From assembly GCA_002315935.1 (NCBI GenBank), contig DCII01000032.1, positions 4,157 through 68,156 of the forward strand: a DNA stretch of 64,000 bases, read 5' to 3'. Each line of letters opens with the position of its first letter. Position 1 is the stretch's first letter. Shown here one piece after another: positions 19,300 through 27,907 of the stretch. The translations under genes and the position numbers were made by a program. Origin of the DNA: Ruminococcaceae bacterium UBA1730 (GTDB taxonomy: Bacteria; Bacillota; Clostridia; Oscillospirales; Acutalibacteraceae). Below the pieces are notes generated by a model. It did not search any database and was not told the origin of the DNA. It was given only the letters and a program-made list of their open reading frames with translations.

Positions 19300-20541
19300 T
19301 TATTTGTCGTTGTCCTTAATGATGTCATTAATCATTACATAGAACTGATTTTCATCGAAGCCGTTGTCATTTGACTTATGAACAACGGGAGTTGCAGGAG
19401 CCGCATCATTTGCAGGAGCCGCATTTGAACCGAATTTCGGAATGCTCGGAGTTGAAGGAGCCGAAGGAGCTTTCGGAGCTGCGGAGGAAACAGGTGCCGC
19501 CGCAACGGGAGCCGAAGCTGCTCTTGCCGCCGCAAAAGGATTAACATTTGCAGCAGGAGCCTTGGGAGCTTCAACGGCAGGAGCTTTTGAATCAAAGCCT
19601 GTTGCAATAACAGTAATAACCATTTCATCATCAAGGTCAGGATCAAATGCAATACCCCATGTGATATTTGCATCGGCATGTGCCTTTTCGGTGATGATTT
19701 CTGCTGCGTTTTCAACCTCTTCAAGGTCAACATCGTCAGAAGCGGTAATGCTGATAATAACACCCTTTGCACCTGCGATGGAGGTTTCAAGAAGCGGACT
19801 TGAAACAGCTGCGTTTGCCGCACATTCCGCCTTGTCCTTGCCCTTTGCTCTGCCAACGCCCATGTGAGCATAGCCGGCTTCCTTCATTACGCTGGTAACA
19901 TCAGCAAAGTCGAGGTTGATAAAGCCGGGAACCTTGATAAGCTCCGAAATGCTCTTAACACCCTGAAGAAGAACCTCATCAGCCTCTGCAAACGCTTCGG
20001 CAATGGTCTTTTTCTTTTCGTCAAGTGCACGAAGTCTGTCATTCGGAATAACAATAAGGCTGTCAACGGATTCGGCAAGCTTTGAAATGCCGTCCTGAGC
20101 CTGAAGCATTCTCTTTTTTCCTTCAAACTTGAAGGGCTTTGTAACAACGCCGATGGTAAGGCATCCCATATCCTTCGCAACCGAAGCGATAACGGGAGCT
20201 GCACCCGTTCCTGTTCCGCCGCCCATACCTGCTGTTATGAACACCATATCAGTACCCTTGAGAGCATCGGAGATTGAATCTCTGCTCTCTTCTGCGGCCT
20301 TTGCACCGATTTCAGGCTTGCCACCTGCACCCTGACCGTGAGTTGATTTCTCGCCGATCTGGATTTTATGAGTTGCCTTTGAATGAACAAGAACCTGCTT
20401 GTCTGTGTTTACTGCAATAAATTCTGCGCCGAGAACACCGGAGGTTATCATTCTGTTGACTGCGTTTCCGCCGCCACCGCCGACACCGATTACCTTTATC
20501 TGGACTGCACTTTCAAAATCGTTGTCAATTTCAAATGCCAT
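19300..20541 (-). CDS. ftsZ: Cell division protein FtsZ
   Basis: Tubulin-like GTPase that forms the division ring. It has 413 residues. The GTP-binding [13 protein letters not shown] begins near residue 19, the tubulin signature GGGTGTG is at 107-113 and the T7-loop region NLDFADV is present. After the globular part (to about residue 315) comes an Ala/Pro-rich linker of about 60 residues. The tail ends [15 protein letters not shown], which is not the usual IPxFL(R/K) peptide that binds FtsA and other partners; the nearest match, PSIPKF, is about 50 residues from the end. It is last in the dcw cluster and probably also has its own promoter. AGGGGGTC precedes the ATG. Confidence 0.97.
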   Translation of the reverse strand: MAFEIDNDFESAVQIKVIGVGGGGGNAVNRMITSGVLGAEFIAVNTDKQVLVHSKATHKIQIGEKSTHGQGAGGKPEIGAKAAEESRDSISDALKGTDMVFITAGMGGGTGTGAAPVIASVAKDMGCLTIGVVTKPFKFEGKKRMLQAQDGISKLAESVDSLIVIPNDRLRALDEKKKTIAEAFAEADEVLLQGVKSISELIKVPGFINLDFADVTSVMKEAGYAHMGVGRAKGKDKAECAANAAVSSPLLETSIAGAKGVIISITASDDVDLEEVENAAEIITEKAHADANITWGIAFDPDLDDEMVITVIATGFDSKAPAVEAPKAPAANVNPFAAARAASAPVAAAPVSSAAPKAPSAPSTPSIPKFGSNAAPANDAAPATPVVHKSNDNGFDENQFYVMINDIIKDNDK

Positions 20542-20647
20542 TTGGTTGACCCCCTAATTTTTAAATTCTGGATAGTTTTCGCATTTTAAACAGAATTATA
20601 TTATCATATTTTTTTTAAAAATACAAGAATAAAAAATAAAAAACATT

Positions 20648-20677
20648 ATTATATGCGGTATATTTTACAATTTGTAA
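20648..20677 (-). promoter_or_regulatory. Possible separate promoter for ftsZ
   Basis: On the minus strand: TTACAA (20677-20672), an 18-base spacer and TATAAT (20653-20648) in the 160-base gap between ftsQ and ftsZ. The -35 is poor. Confidence 0.35.
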
Positions 20678-20701
20678 ACATTTTCTGCGTTTTTATTCCG
20701 A

Positions 20702-21775
20702 TTATACATCATCCTCTTCGTCAGATTCAGAGGTTGTTTCTTCTTCGGCATCTTTGTCATCATCAGATGCCCTTGCTTCATCCTCTTCGTCAACGGAGTC
20801 GCCGCCTTCATCGGTTTTCTCGTCAATCACATTGCCGTCTTCATCCGTTTCAGGCTCTTCCTCCTCCGGCTTCTCCTCGCCGAAATATTCGAGAAGCTCA
20901 GGAATATCCTTCTTTGCCTCCTCGCTGAAAAACGCCTGCATATCAACCGTCAGATTGATAACACCCGTCTGATAGATTGAATTCTGATTTTCGGATTCAA
21001 TAACCTTCTTTCCGAGAGCAATCTTCCGTGAAATATTCGAGCTGTCCCCGAGATTGAGAACTATTCTTTCATTATATATAAGATAGATATGTGTCGGGGA
21101 GTTGATATTGATGAGGTTGATGTCTTCAAGCTCATTTTCGGCAATTGCGTTTGAAATTTCCATGAGTAGCGAAAGCGAATCATCGTCGAGAGGTTTTCCG
21201 CCTTCATCAAATTCAGCAGCACCGCCGTTGAAGGAAACATATTCGCCCTTGACCGCAAGAACAGCCGGAGTGCCCGAAATAAGAGTTGCTCCCTCGGGCA
21301 GAACAGATGATGTTTCAATCACTCTGAATGACGGTGAAAGAATGGCATATGAGCTTTCGGAAATCTGAATTGCAAACTGCTTCTGTGCTTCGCTGTATCT
21401 TATTATCAGAGTTCCGGGAAATTTTTTCAGAACCTTAACATCCGTAATATACGGAAGCTCAGCTTCAATTTTATTCTTTACGGCGTCAACATCAACGAAC
21501 AGAAGGCTCTTGCCCTCGGGAACGCCGCTTGCAAGAATAATTTCTTCTCTGTTATAGGGGCTTTCACCCTCAAGGCTGTAATTTCTTACCCTGAGAGCCG
21601 CAAAGATAACTATGGGACTGACTATCATGAGAATGAGCAGACAGAAAACCGTCACAACAAGTGCCAGCCTTCTTTTTCTCTTTCTCTTCATTTTTCTAAC
21701 ACGAGCTGCACGCTCTTCGGGAGTAAGTCTGCGGTCGCCTGCGTTTGCATTTGAATTTCCGTATTCTTTTTCCAT
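20702..21775 (-). CDS. ftsQ: Cell division protein FtsQ/DivIB
   Basis: Bitopic division protein. A basic cytoplasmic stretch (RKMKRKRKRRLAL) is followed by one membrane helix (about residues 37-62), then the POTRA domain (YSLEGESPYNREEIILASG) and a beta domain. The last 60 or so residues are almost entirely Asp/Glu/Ser with no predicted fold, which is unusual. ATG 21775 has GGGTGAAAAG directly before it; an in-frame ATG four codons earlier overlaps the murA stop. It lies between murA and ftsZ; ftsA, often found after ftsQ, is missing. Confidence 0.85.
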   Translation of the reverse strand: MEKEYGNSNANAGDRRLTPEERAARVRKMKRKRKRRLALVVTVFCLLILMIVSPIVIFAALRVRNYSLEGESPYNREEIILASGVPEGKSLLFVDVDAVKNKIEAELPYITDVKVLKKFPGTLIIRYSEAQKQFAIQISESSYAILSPSFRVIETSSVLPEGATLISGTPAVLAVKGEYVSFNGGAAEFDEGGKPLDDDSLSLLMEISNAIAENELEDINLININSPTHIYLIYNERIVLNLGDSSNISRKIALGKKVIESENQNSIYQTGVINLTVDMQAFFSEEAKKDIPELLEYFGEEKPEEEEPETDEDGNVIDEKTDEGGDSVDEEDEARASDDDKDAEEETTSESDEEDDV

Positions 21776-21779
21776 CTTT

Positions 21780-23042
21780 TCACCCATTCACTTTTCTTAT
21801 ATCTGCTCCGAGTATAGAAAAATATTTTTCTATATCATAAAACCCTCTGTAAATATAGGCAGTTTTTTCAATCTGCGTTTCGCCATCCGCACAAAGACCT
21901 GCAACAACAAGTGCAGTTCCTCCCCGAAGGTCGGTTGCGGCAACATTCGCTCCGTGAAGCTTTTCAACTCCCTCGGCAATTGCAAGACAACCGTTTTCAA
22001 CTCTAATATCGGCTCCCATTCTGATAAGCTCCGGAACAAATCTGAATCTGTTTTCAAATATGCTTTCCGAAATAATGCTCGTTCCGCTTCCGATTGAAGC
22101 CATTACCGTTATAAGTGACTGCGAATCAGTCGGAAAGCCCGGATAAGGCGTTGTTTTGACATATCGAATTCTGCGAAGTCTTTCGGGAGCAGTTATTTCA
22201 ATTCTGTTTTCATCATATCTGAATCTGCATCCTGCTTCTTCAAACACGGGGATAACCGAAGAAAGGTGCTTTTTTTCTGCACCGAGAACTGTTATTTTTC
22301 CGCCCGTGCAGGCGGCAGAAGCCATATAGGTTGAAGCAATTATTCTGTCGGGTATAATTGAATGCTCTGCGGAATGAAGCGAAGAAGCTCCACGGATTGT
22401 TACCGTGCTTCCCCCTGCACCTCTTATATCCGCTCCGCATCTGTTGAGAAAATCGGCAAGGTCCTTTATTTCAGGCTCTCTTGCGGCGTTGGAAATAACG
22501 GTTTCGCCCTCGGCTCCGATTGAAGCGAGAATAATATTTTCGGTCGCTCCGACTGAGGGAAAATTCAGCGAAAGTCTCTTTCCGGAAATTCCGTTCGGGC
22601 AGGTGCAGTCAATTATTCCGCCGTTTTCGCCGATAACAACTCCCATTTTTCTGAACGCATCAAGATGATAATCAATGGGTCTTAAGCCGATTTCGCATCC
22701 CCCGGGAGCGGCAACAACACCCCTGCCGAATCTTGAAAGCAACGCACCGAGAAAAATGATAGATGAACGCATTTCTCTCATGAGCGTTTCGGGTATCTCC
22801 CATACCGACACGGATGTTGAATCAACAACGATGGTTTCGCCCTCAATATCAACTCTGCAACCGATATGTCTCAATATTTGAACTGCCGCATCAACATCGG
22901 AAAGATACGGGCAGTTATGTATTACGCTTATTCCGTTAACGGCAACAGTTGCCGCAAGGATTGGCAGAACGCTGTTCTTTGCACCCTGAAGCCGTACTTC
23001 TCCGCAAAGGCGTCTTCCGCCGTTTATGATTAATTTTTCCAT
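21780..23042 (-). CDS. murA: UDP-N-acetylglucosamine 1-carboxyvinyltransferase
   Basis: First committed step of peptidoglycan synthesis: enolpyruvyl transfer from PEP to UDP-GlcNAc, and the fosfomycin target. It has 420 residues. The Lys-Asn pair AKNS is at 21-24 and the catalytic loop cysteine is Cys116 in APGGCEIGLRPIDYHL, so the fosfomycin-sensitive cysteine form is present. It lies between murG and ftsQ; AGGAGAGTGCAG precedes the ATG. A palindrome sits in the 60-base gap upstream. Confidence 0.96.
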   Translation of the reverse strand: MEKLIINGGRRLCGEVRLQGAKNSVLPILAATVAVNGISVIHNCPYLSDVDAAVQILRHIGCRVDIEGETIVVDSTSVSVWEIPETLMREMRSSIIFLGALLSRFGRGVVAAPGGCEIGLRPIDYHLDAFRKMGVVIGENGGIIDCTCPNGISGKRLSLNFPSVGATENIILASIGAEGETVISNAAREPEIKDLADFLNRCGADIRGAGGSTVTIRGASSLHSAEHSIIPDRIIASTYMASAACTGGKITVLGAEKKHLSSVIPVFEEAGCRFRYDENRIEITAPERLRRIRYVKTTPYPGFPTDSQSLITVMASIGSGTSIISESIFENRFRFVPELIRMGADIRVENGCLAIAEGVEKLHGANVAATDLRGGTALVVAGLCADGETQIEKTAYIYRGFYDIEKYFSILGADIRKVNG

Positions 23043-23056
23043 TCTGCACTCTCCTG

Positions 23057-23079
23057 ATAATATGCATGGTACATATTAT
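23057..23079. promoter_or_regulatory. Palindrome between murG and murA
   Basis: ATAATATG (23057-23064) pairs with CATATTAT (23072-23079) around a 7-base centre. No T-run follows. It may be an operator or an mRNA processing hairpin ahead of murA. Confidence 0.35.
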
Positions 23080-23102
23080 TCGAGCCGGTGCACATTGGTG
23101 AT

Positions 23103-24227
23103 TTATTTTACTATTTCACAAAGAGTTTCATATATTCTCTCGGTCGCATCTATAACAGCCATCTTCTTTGCGTTTTTGCCGATTTCGGCAAGCTTGTCAG
23201 GATTGGAAATAAGAGAATTAACCTTTTCAGTCAGTGAATCTGCCGAAAGGTCTTTTTCTTCAAGAATTTCAGCCGCACCGTTGTTGACGAGAGCCATTGC
23301 GTTATGGAACTGATGATTTTCGGTAACATAGGGTGACGGAATGAGGATTGAAGGCTTTCCGAGAGCCTGAAGCTCGCTCAGACTGCTTGCTCCCGACCTT
23401 GAAACAACAAGGTCAGCGGCAGGAAGGCACTTCGGAATGTCAATATATTCAACAACTCTGATATGAGGATTTTTCTTAAGGTCAACGCCCTTTTCTTCAA
23501 GAGCTTTTGTGAACCATCCGCCGTTTTTACCCGTTGCATGAAGAAATACGCAGTCATTATCCTTATATTTGTTGACAATAAGACCGAGAACCGCATCGTT
23601 AATCGGTTTTGCTCCGAGACTTCCGCCCATCGAAAGAATGAGAGGCTTATTGCCGATATTCATTTCAGCCCTTGCAAAGTCACGATCTCCGCTTAGCATT
23701 TCTCCTCTTATCGGAAGACCCGTTATTACGCAGGGATTTTTCGGCTTCATATATTTTTCTGCCTGTGCGGCGGTGAGCATAACTCTGTCAACCTTTCCGG
23801 CAAGAGCTTTGTTCGTAACTCCCGGGAAGGCGTTCTGCTCATGAATAGCAGTCGGAATTTTCATCTTTGCCGCCATTCGCAAAACAGGTCCGCTGACATA
23901 GCCGCCGAAGCCGATAACAAGGTCGGGCTTGAAATCCTTTATGATTTTCTTTGCCTGACTTGAAGCCTTGAAAATTCTGACAAGAGTTTTGAGGTTATGT
24001 CTGATTGCTTCTATTGAAAAGCTTCTGTAAAAGCCGCTTATCTCAATCGTTCTAAGCTCGTAGCCGGCTTCCGGCACAAGCCTTGCTTCCATTTTATCTG
24101 CCGTACCTGCGAAAATAATTTCGGCATCGGGGCACATTTTTTTGATATAACCTGCCGTGCCGAGAGCGGGATTGATATGGCCGCCCGTTCCGCCTGCGGC
24201 AATAAGAATTCTTTTTCCGTTGAGCAT
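23103..24227 (-). CDS. murG: UDP-GlcNAc transferase for lipid II synthesis
   Basis: Membrane-associated GT-B glycosyltransferase that adds GlcNAc to lipid I. It has 375 residues. The lipid-facing loop GGTGGH is at 12-17, with GGSLGAKPIND in the middle and the UDP-GlcNAc site SRSGASSLSELQALGKP near the C-terminal domain. The ATG at 24227 begins one base after the ftsW stop and follows GGAAG; a longer in-frame start inside ftsW is unlikely. Confidence 0.96.
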   Translation of the reverse strand: MLNGKRILIAAGGTGGHINPALGTAGYIKKMCPDAEIIFAGTADKMEARLVPEAGYELRTIEISGFYRSFSIEAIRHNLKTLVRIFKASSQAKKIIKDFKPDLVIGFGGYVSGPVLRMAAKMKIPTAIHEQNAFPGVTNKALAGKVDRVMLTAAQAEKYMKPKNPCVITGLPIRGEMLSGDRDFARAEMNIGNKPLILSMGGSLGAKPINDAVLGLIVNKYKDNDCVFLHATGKNGGWFTKALEEKGVDLKKNPHIRVVEYIDIPKCLPAADLVVSRSGASSLSELQALGKPSILIPSPYVTENHQFHNAMALVNNGAAEILEEKDLSADSLTEKVNSLISNPDKLAEIGKNAKKMAVIDATERIYETLCEIVK

Positions 24228-24228
24228 T

Positions 24229-25536
24229 TTAACGCTTCCTTTCCTCATTTCTTGAAACTGCAAGAACCATTCCCATTTCAATCAGCAGCATAACAAGTGA
24301 AGTGCCGCCGTAGCTGAAAAACGGTAGGCTGATGCCCGTGTTCGGCAGTGTTGAGGTAACAACGCCTATATTCAATGCCGCCTGAAAACCGACCTGAAGG
24401 CTGATTCCCATTGCGAGCAATGCACCGAATTTTGATTTTGCTCTCATTCCGATAACAAAACCTCTTGCAACAACAAAGATAAAAAGAATTATGATAAATA
24501 ATGATATGATAAATCCGAGTTCTTCACACACAACAGCAAAAACAAAGTCATTCTGCGGCTCAGGAAGATAGAGATATTTCTGCCTTGATTTGCCGAAGCC
24601 GAGTCCGAAAAGACCTCCCGAACCGATTGCATAAAGCGACTGAAGGCTCTGCCACGCCGAACCCGTTGATTCCTTTCGTGTCAGCTCAGCACCCGTAAGA
24701 AGCTTTTTCCATGTTTCTATTCTTTCGGCTGAATAGCCCTTGAGAACAATATCCGGCTTCATAACAACTATCGTCACCGCAAGAATTCCGATAATTCCGG
24801 CAACGGCATACCACTGCCATTTAACTCCGCCGAGAAACATTACCGCCGCTCCGATAAGGAAAATAAGAATGGTTCCCGAAACATGGTTTTCAAAATAAAC
24901 AAGACCGCAGACGATGCACACAACAATTGCATAGGGCACAATCATCAATGCGTTCTTTTCGGTTGACTTTGAAAATCTTTCAAGCATATAGGCAAGAATC
25001 ATGATAACCGCAAGCTTTCCGACTTCAGACGGCTGGAATGTAGTAAATCCGAGATTAATCCAGCGTTTGAAATCCTCCTTGCCCTGAATTATGTGAGGAT
25101 TGATAAGAACATAAACAAGAAGCAAAAGTGCAACGAGATAGACAAATCCGGAGCATTCACGGTAAAAATCCGTTCTGATGAACGAAACCGCTATCATCAT
25201 CACTACTCCGATAACCGCAAAAAGTGCCTGCCTCTTGATATAGTAATAGGGGTCATTATTTGACGAAGCCGAGTTCCATGCATTGACATAGCTCGCTGAA
25301 AACATCATAACAACGCCGACAGTCAGAAGTGCTATAACAAGAGCAAGAAAAGTTATATCAAACGGAGCGGCTGTGAAGAAATCTCTGAATTTTCTTCTGC
25401 CTGCGAATAAATCTTTTATCCAGTCAATAATTCCGAATGAACGCCTGATTTCATATTTAAGCTTTGACCAGACAGCCGCGGTCAAGTCAGCTCCGAGAGA
25501 TGAATTTGCCATTTCATTGCTCCTTTCCTGTTTCAT
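24229..25536 (-). CDS. ftsW: Cell division glycosyltransferase FtsW
   Basis: SEDS-family peptidoglycan polymerase of the divisome, 435 residues with about ten helices. Family segments GLGFGKSRQKYLYLPEPQND and SLPFFSYGGTSLVMLL are present. The N-terminal cytoplasmic part (about 55 residues) is longer than usual. The ATG at 25536 overlaps the mraY stop (ATGA) and has AGGAGG nine bases upstream. A second good start lies at 25512 with AAAGGAG. In many Gram-positives murD lies just before ftsW; here mraY runs straight into it. Confidence 0.95.
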   Translation of the reverse strand: MKQERSNEMANSSLGADLTAAVWSKLKYEIRRSFGIIDWIKDLFAGRRKFRDFFTAAPFDITFLALVIALLTVGVVMMFSASYVNAWNSASSNNDPYYYIKRQALFAVIGVVMMIAVSFIRTDFYRECSGFVYLVALLLLVYVLINPHIIQGKEDFKRWINLGFTTFQPSEVGKLAVIMILAYMLERFSKSTEKNALMIVPYAIVVCIVCGLVYFENHVSGTILIFLIGAAVMFLGGVKWQWYAVAGIIGILAVTIVVMKPDIVLKGYSAERIETWKKLLTGAELTRKESTGSAWQSLQSLYAIGSGGLFGLGFGKSRQKYLYLPEPQNDFVFAVVCEELGFIISLFIIILFIFVVARGFVIGMRAKSKFGALLAMGISLQVGFQAALNIGVVTSTLPNTGISLPFFSYGGTSLVMLLIEMGMVLAVSRNEERKR

Positions 25537-26549
25537 TTAAAGAATCCTCCTGCTCTGAGCAGAAGCACGGAGGAAATTCCTCCGATAATGTCAATAACAG
25601 TGAATATACCGATTATTTTCTGCCTTTTCATTCCGCATTCCTCAAGATGATATTGAAGCGGATAAGCTCTGAAAAGACTTTTGCCATTTGCCTTATAATA
25701 AAGAACTCTGATTATTTCGCATATTCCGATAACGGAATATGATGCTCCGCAGAGAATAAGAATAAGCGGACAGCCGATGAAATATGCGATTGCGGCAGTC
25801 ATTCCGCCAACAAAAAGAGAACCGACATTTCCCGCCTTAACCTTTTTATTCCACAGCAGAAAACCAACTGATGCACCTGCGAGAGAAACGCAGAGAAGCA
25901 ATGCACCGTAATTTTCTCTTAGCACCGAAGCAATTCCGAGAAAAACGCAGGTCAGCAGAGAATTGACTGCACAGAAATCATCATAGAGATTAACCGCATT
26001 CATATATGCCGGAATGAATATCGCTCCGAATATCCAATAGAAGAAGCCCAGAGTCACCATTCCGACAAAGGGAATGAACATATACGGCTCTCCCTGCATT
26101 CCCATATAACTGCTCAGAAGAAACGAAACTGCAATAAAAAATATCGCCGTGTGCTTTCTTGAAACGGTCAGACCGATACCGGACGGATTTGTTATCCCTG
26201 CATAATCATCAACTGCACCTGCAAGAGCAAACGCACCTGCCATCATCAGTCCGCTCCAGAATTTCGTATACATTTCCTGCGGAGTAAAGCTACCCGAGGC
26301 AATTATATCTCCGCCCGAAAGCTTATCAGTCACTATGGCGGCAACAACTGCCGAAAGCGTTCCGATAATAATCATTATTCCGCCCATTGAGGGAATATTT
26401 AATTTGCTTTTATACCATTTTGGCTCAAGTGCTTCTGTTATCTGACCGAAATTAACCTTCCTCAGAAAGGGTATTGCAGTAAATCCCGAAACGCCTGTCA
26501 CAACAAGTCCCGTTGCGGCGGCAAGAACAACAACTGAAATATTACTCAT
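25533..26549 (-). CDS. mraY: Divergent phospho-MurNAc-pentapeptide transferase (MraY-like)
   Basis: By position (murF-mraY-ftsW), topology of about ten helices and overall similarity, this is MraY, which makes lipid I from UDP-MurNAc-pentapeptide and undecaprenyl phosphate. The 338 residues include IPSMGG (52-57) and the paired aspartates GAVDDY (Asp114/Asp115). Other hallmark motifs are altered: the usual NAVNLTDGLDGLA reads NAVNLYDDFCAVN (184-196), the usual MGDVGS reads AGNVGS (239-244), and the usual PIHHH reads PLQYH (297-301). It may be a working but divergent enzyme, or a degenerate paralogue. It overlaps murF by one base and ftsW by four. Confidence 0.8.
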   Translation of the reverse strand: MSNISVVVLAAATGLVVTGVSGFTAIPFLRKVNFGQITEALEPKWYKSKLNIPSMGGIMIIIGTLSAVVAAIVTDKLSGGDIIASGSFTPQEMYTKFWSGLMMAGAFALAGAVDDYAGITNPSGIGLTVSRKHTAIFFIAVSFLLSSYMGMQGEPYMFIPFVGMVTLGFFYWIFGAIFIPAYMNAVNLYDDFCAVNSLLTCVFLGIASVLRENYGALLLCVSLAGASVGFLLWNKKVKAGNVGSLFVGGMTAAIAYFIGCPLILILCGASYSVIGICEIIRVLYYKANGKSLFRAYPLQYHLEECGMKRQKIIGIFTVIDIIGGISSVLLLRAGGFFK

Positions 26550-27907
26550 TATTTTTCGATTTTCTCATAAACGGAATAAATGATTTCTTCAAGCCTCATC
26601 GCTCTGCTCGCCTTGAAGAGAACGGCATCACCCTCTGAAAGCATCTCAAGAAGCTTTTTTGTAAGCTCCTCTTTATCCGTGAAGCTCATAACATTTTCAA
26701 TTCCGTTTTCCTTTGCTCCCCTTGCGGTTTCCTTTGCTCTTTCGCCGTAGGTAAGCACAACATCAATTTTATTTTCAGCCGCTCTGACGCCGACATCGTA
26801 ATGAGCCTTTTCGCTGACTGAACCAAGCTCCAGCATATCGCCTGCAACGGCTATTTTTCTTTTAGCATTCATTGAGCCGAGAACAGCCATCGCCGCCGCC
26901 TGCGAATCGGGGCTTGCGTTATAGCAGTCTTCAATGAATGTTATTCCGCATTTCTTTGTGATTTTCTGACGCATTCCCGAGGGAACATATTTTTTGAGAG
27001 CTTCAAGAGCTTCCTCTTCGGATATTCCGAAAAACCTTCCTGCGGCGGTTGCGGCAAGAGCGTTATAAACATTGTGAATTCCCGAGCACGGGAGGGAAGC
27101 TTCAAACTCTTCATTTTTATTTTTCAGAATAAACCTCGTTCCGTTTTCATCGGAAACAATATTTTCGGCTCTGTATACGCAGATGTTGTTTTCAATGCCG
27201 TACCAAATAATCGGTCTTACGGCAGAATCAACAGATTTCAGCATATCGTTATCTGCGTTAAGAATTAAAGGAGAATTGCTCTTCATCCCCTCAAGAATTT
27301 CAAGCTTTGCCTTGAGAATGCCTTCTCTTGAGCCGAGCTTTTCAATATGGGAAACGCCGATATTTGAAATAATCGCAATGTCTGGCTTAACTGCGGCAGT
27401 CATTCTTGCAATTTCTCCGAAGCCGCTCATGCCCATTTCGATTACCGCCGCCTCATGGCTTTTATCAAGCCTGAAAAGAGTTAGCGGAACACCGATTTCG
27501 TTATTGAGGTTTCCCTCATTCTTGAGAGTGTTGAATTTCGCACTCATAACCGCATGAGTCATCTCTTTGGTCGTTGTCTTTCCGACACTTCCCGTAATTC
27601 CGATAACGGGAATATTGAAAAGACTTCTGTAATAACCCGCAAGCCTGAGCAGGGCAATTCTCGAATTTTCAACAACAATCTGCTTTTCGCCGAGACCCAT
27701 GTCCCTTTCGCAGATTACTGCGGCAGCTCCGCATTCAATCGCCCTTGCGGCGAATTCGTTGCCGTCAAAATTCTCACCCTTTATGCAGATAAAAAGACTG
27801 CCTTTAATTATTTTTCTTGTGTCGGTGCAGATATTTTCAAATGTGCCTTCAAGCGTTGAAGCTGAACCGACTGCCTTCGCCGCTTCTTTGAAGGAAAGAG
27901 GAATCAT
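26549..27907 (-). CDS. murF: UDP-MurNAc-tripeptide--D-Ala-D-Ala ligase
   Basis: Adds D-Ala-D-Ala to complete the UDP-MurNAc pentapeptide. It has 452 residues with the three-domain Mur ligase layout. The ATP loop GITGSVGKTTTKE starts near residue 103; GNLNNEIGVPLTLF and EDCYNASPDS follow in the central domain. The start ATGA overlaps the murE stop, and the stop TAATG overlaps the mraY start, so the block is translationally coupled. Confidence 0.96.
   Translation of the reverse strand: MIPLSFKEAAKAVGSASTLEGTFENICTDTRKIIKGSLFICIKGENFDGNEFAARAIECGAAAVICERDMGLGEKQIVVENSRIALLRLAGYYRSLFNIPVIGITGSVGKTTTKEMTHAVMSAKFNTLKNEGNLNNEIGVPLTLFRLDKSHEAAVIEMGMSGFGEIARMTAAVKPDIAIISNIGVSHIEKLGSREGILKAKLEILEGMKSNSPLILNADNDMLKSVDSAVRPIIWYGIENNICVYRAENIVSDENGTRFILKNKNEEFEASLPCSGIHNVYNALAATAAGRFFGISEEEALEALKKYVPSGMRQKITKKCGITFIEDCYNASPDSQAAAMAVLGSMNAKRKIAVAGDMLELGSVSEKAHYDVGVRAAENKIDVVLTYGERAKETARGAKENGIENVMSFTDKEELTKKLLEMLSEGDAVLFKASRAMRLEEIIYSVYEKIEK

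Noticed and set aside
19442..19867. Ala-rich plus-strand open frame opposite ftsZ
   Set aside because: Its composition is the mirror of the FtsZ Ala/Pro linker codons; no start signals.
25533..26549. Reading the mraY-like gene as WecA/TagO (undecaprenyl-P GlcNAc-1-P transferase)
   Set aside because: Position and overlap with murF and ftsW and the retained PLQYHLEECG region at the site of the MraY histidine motif fit MraY better; WecA would not be expected here.
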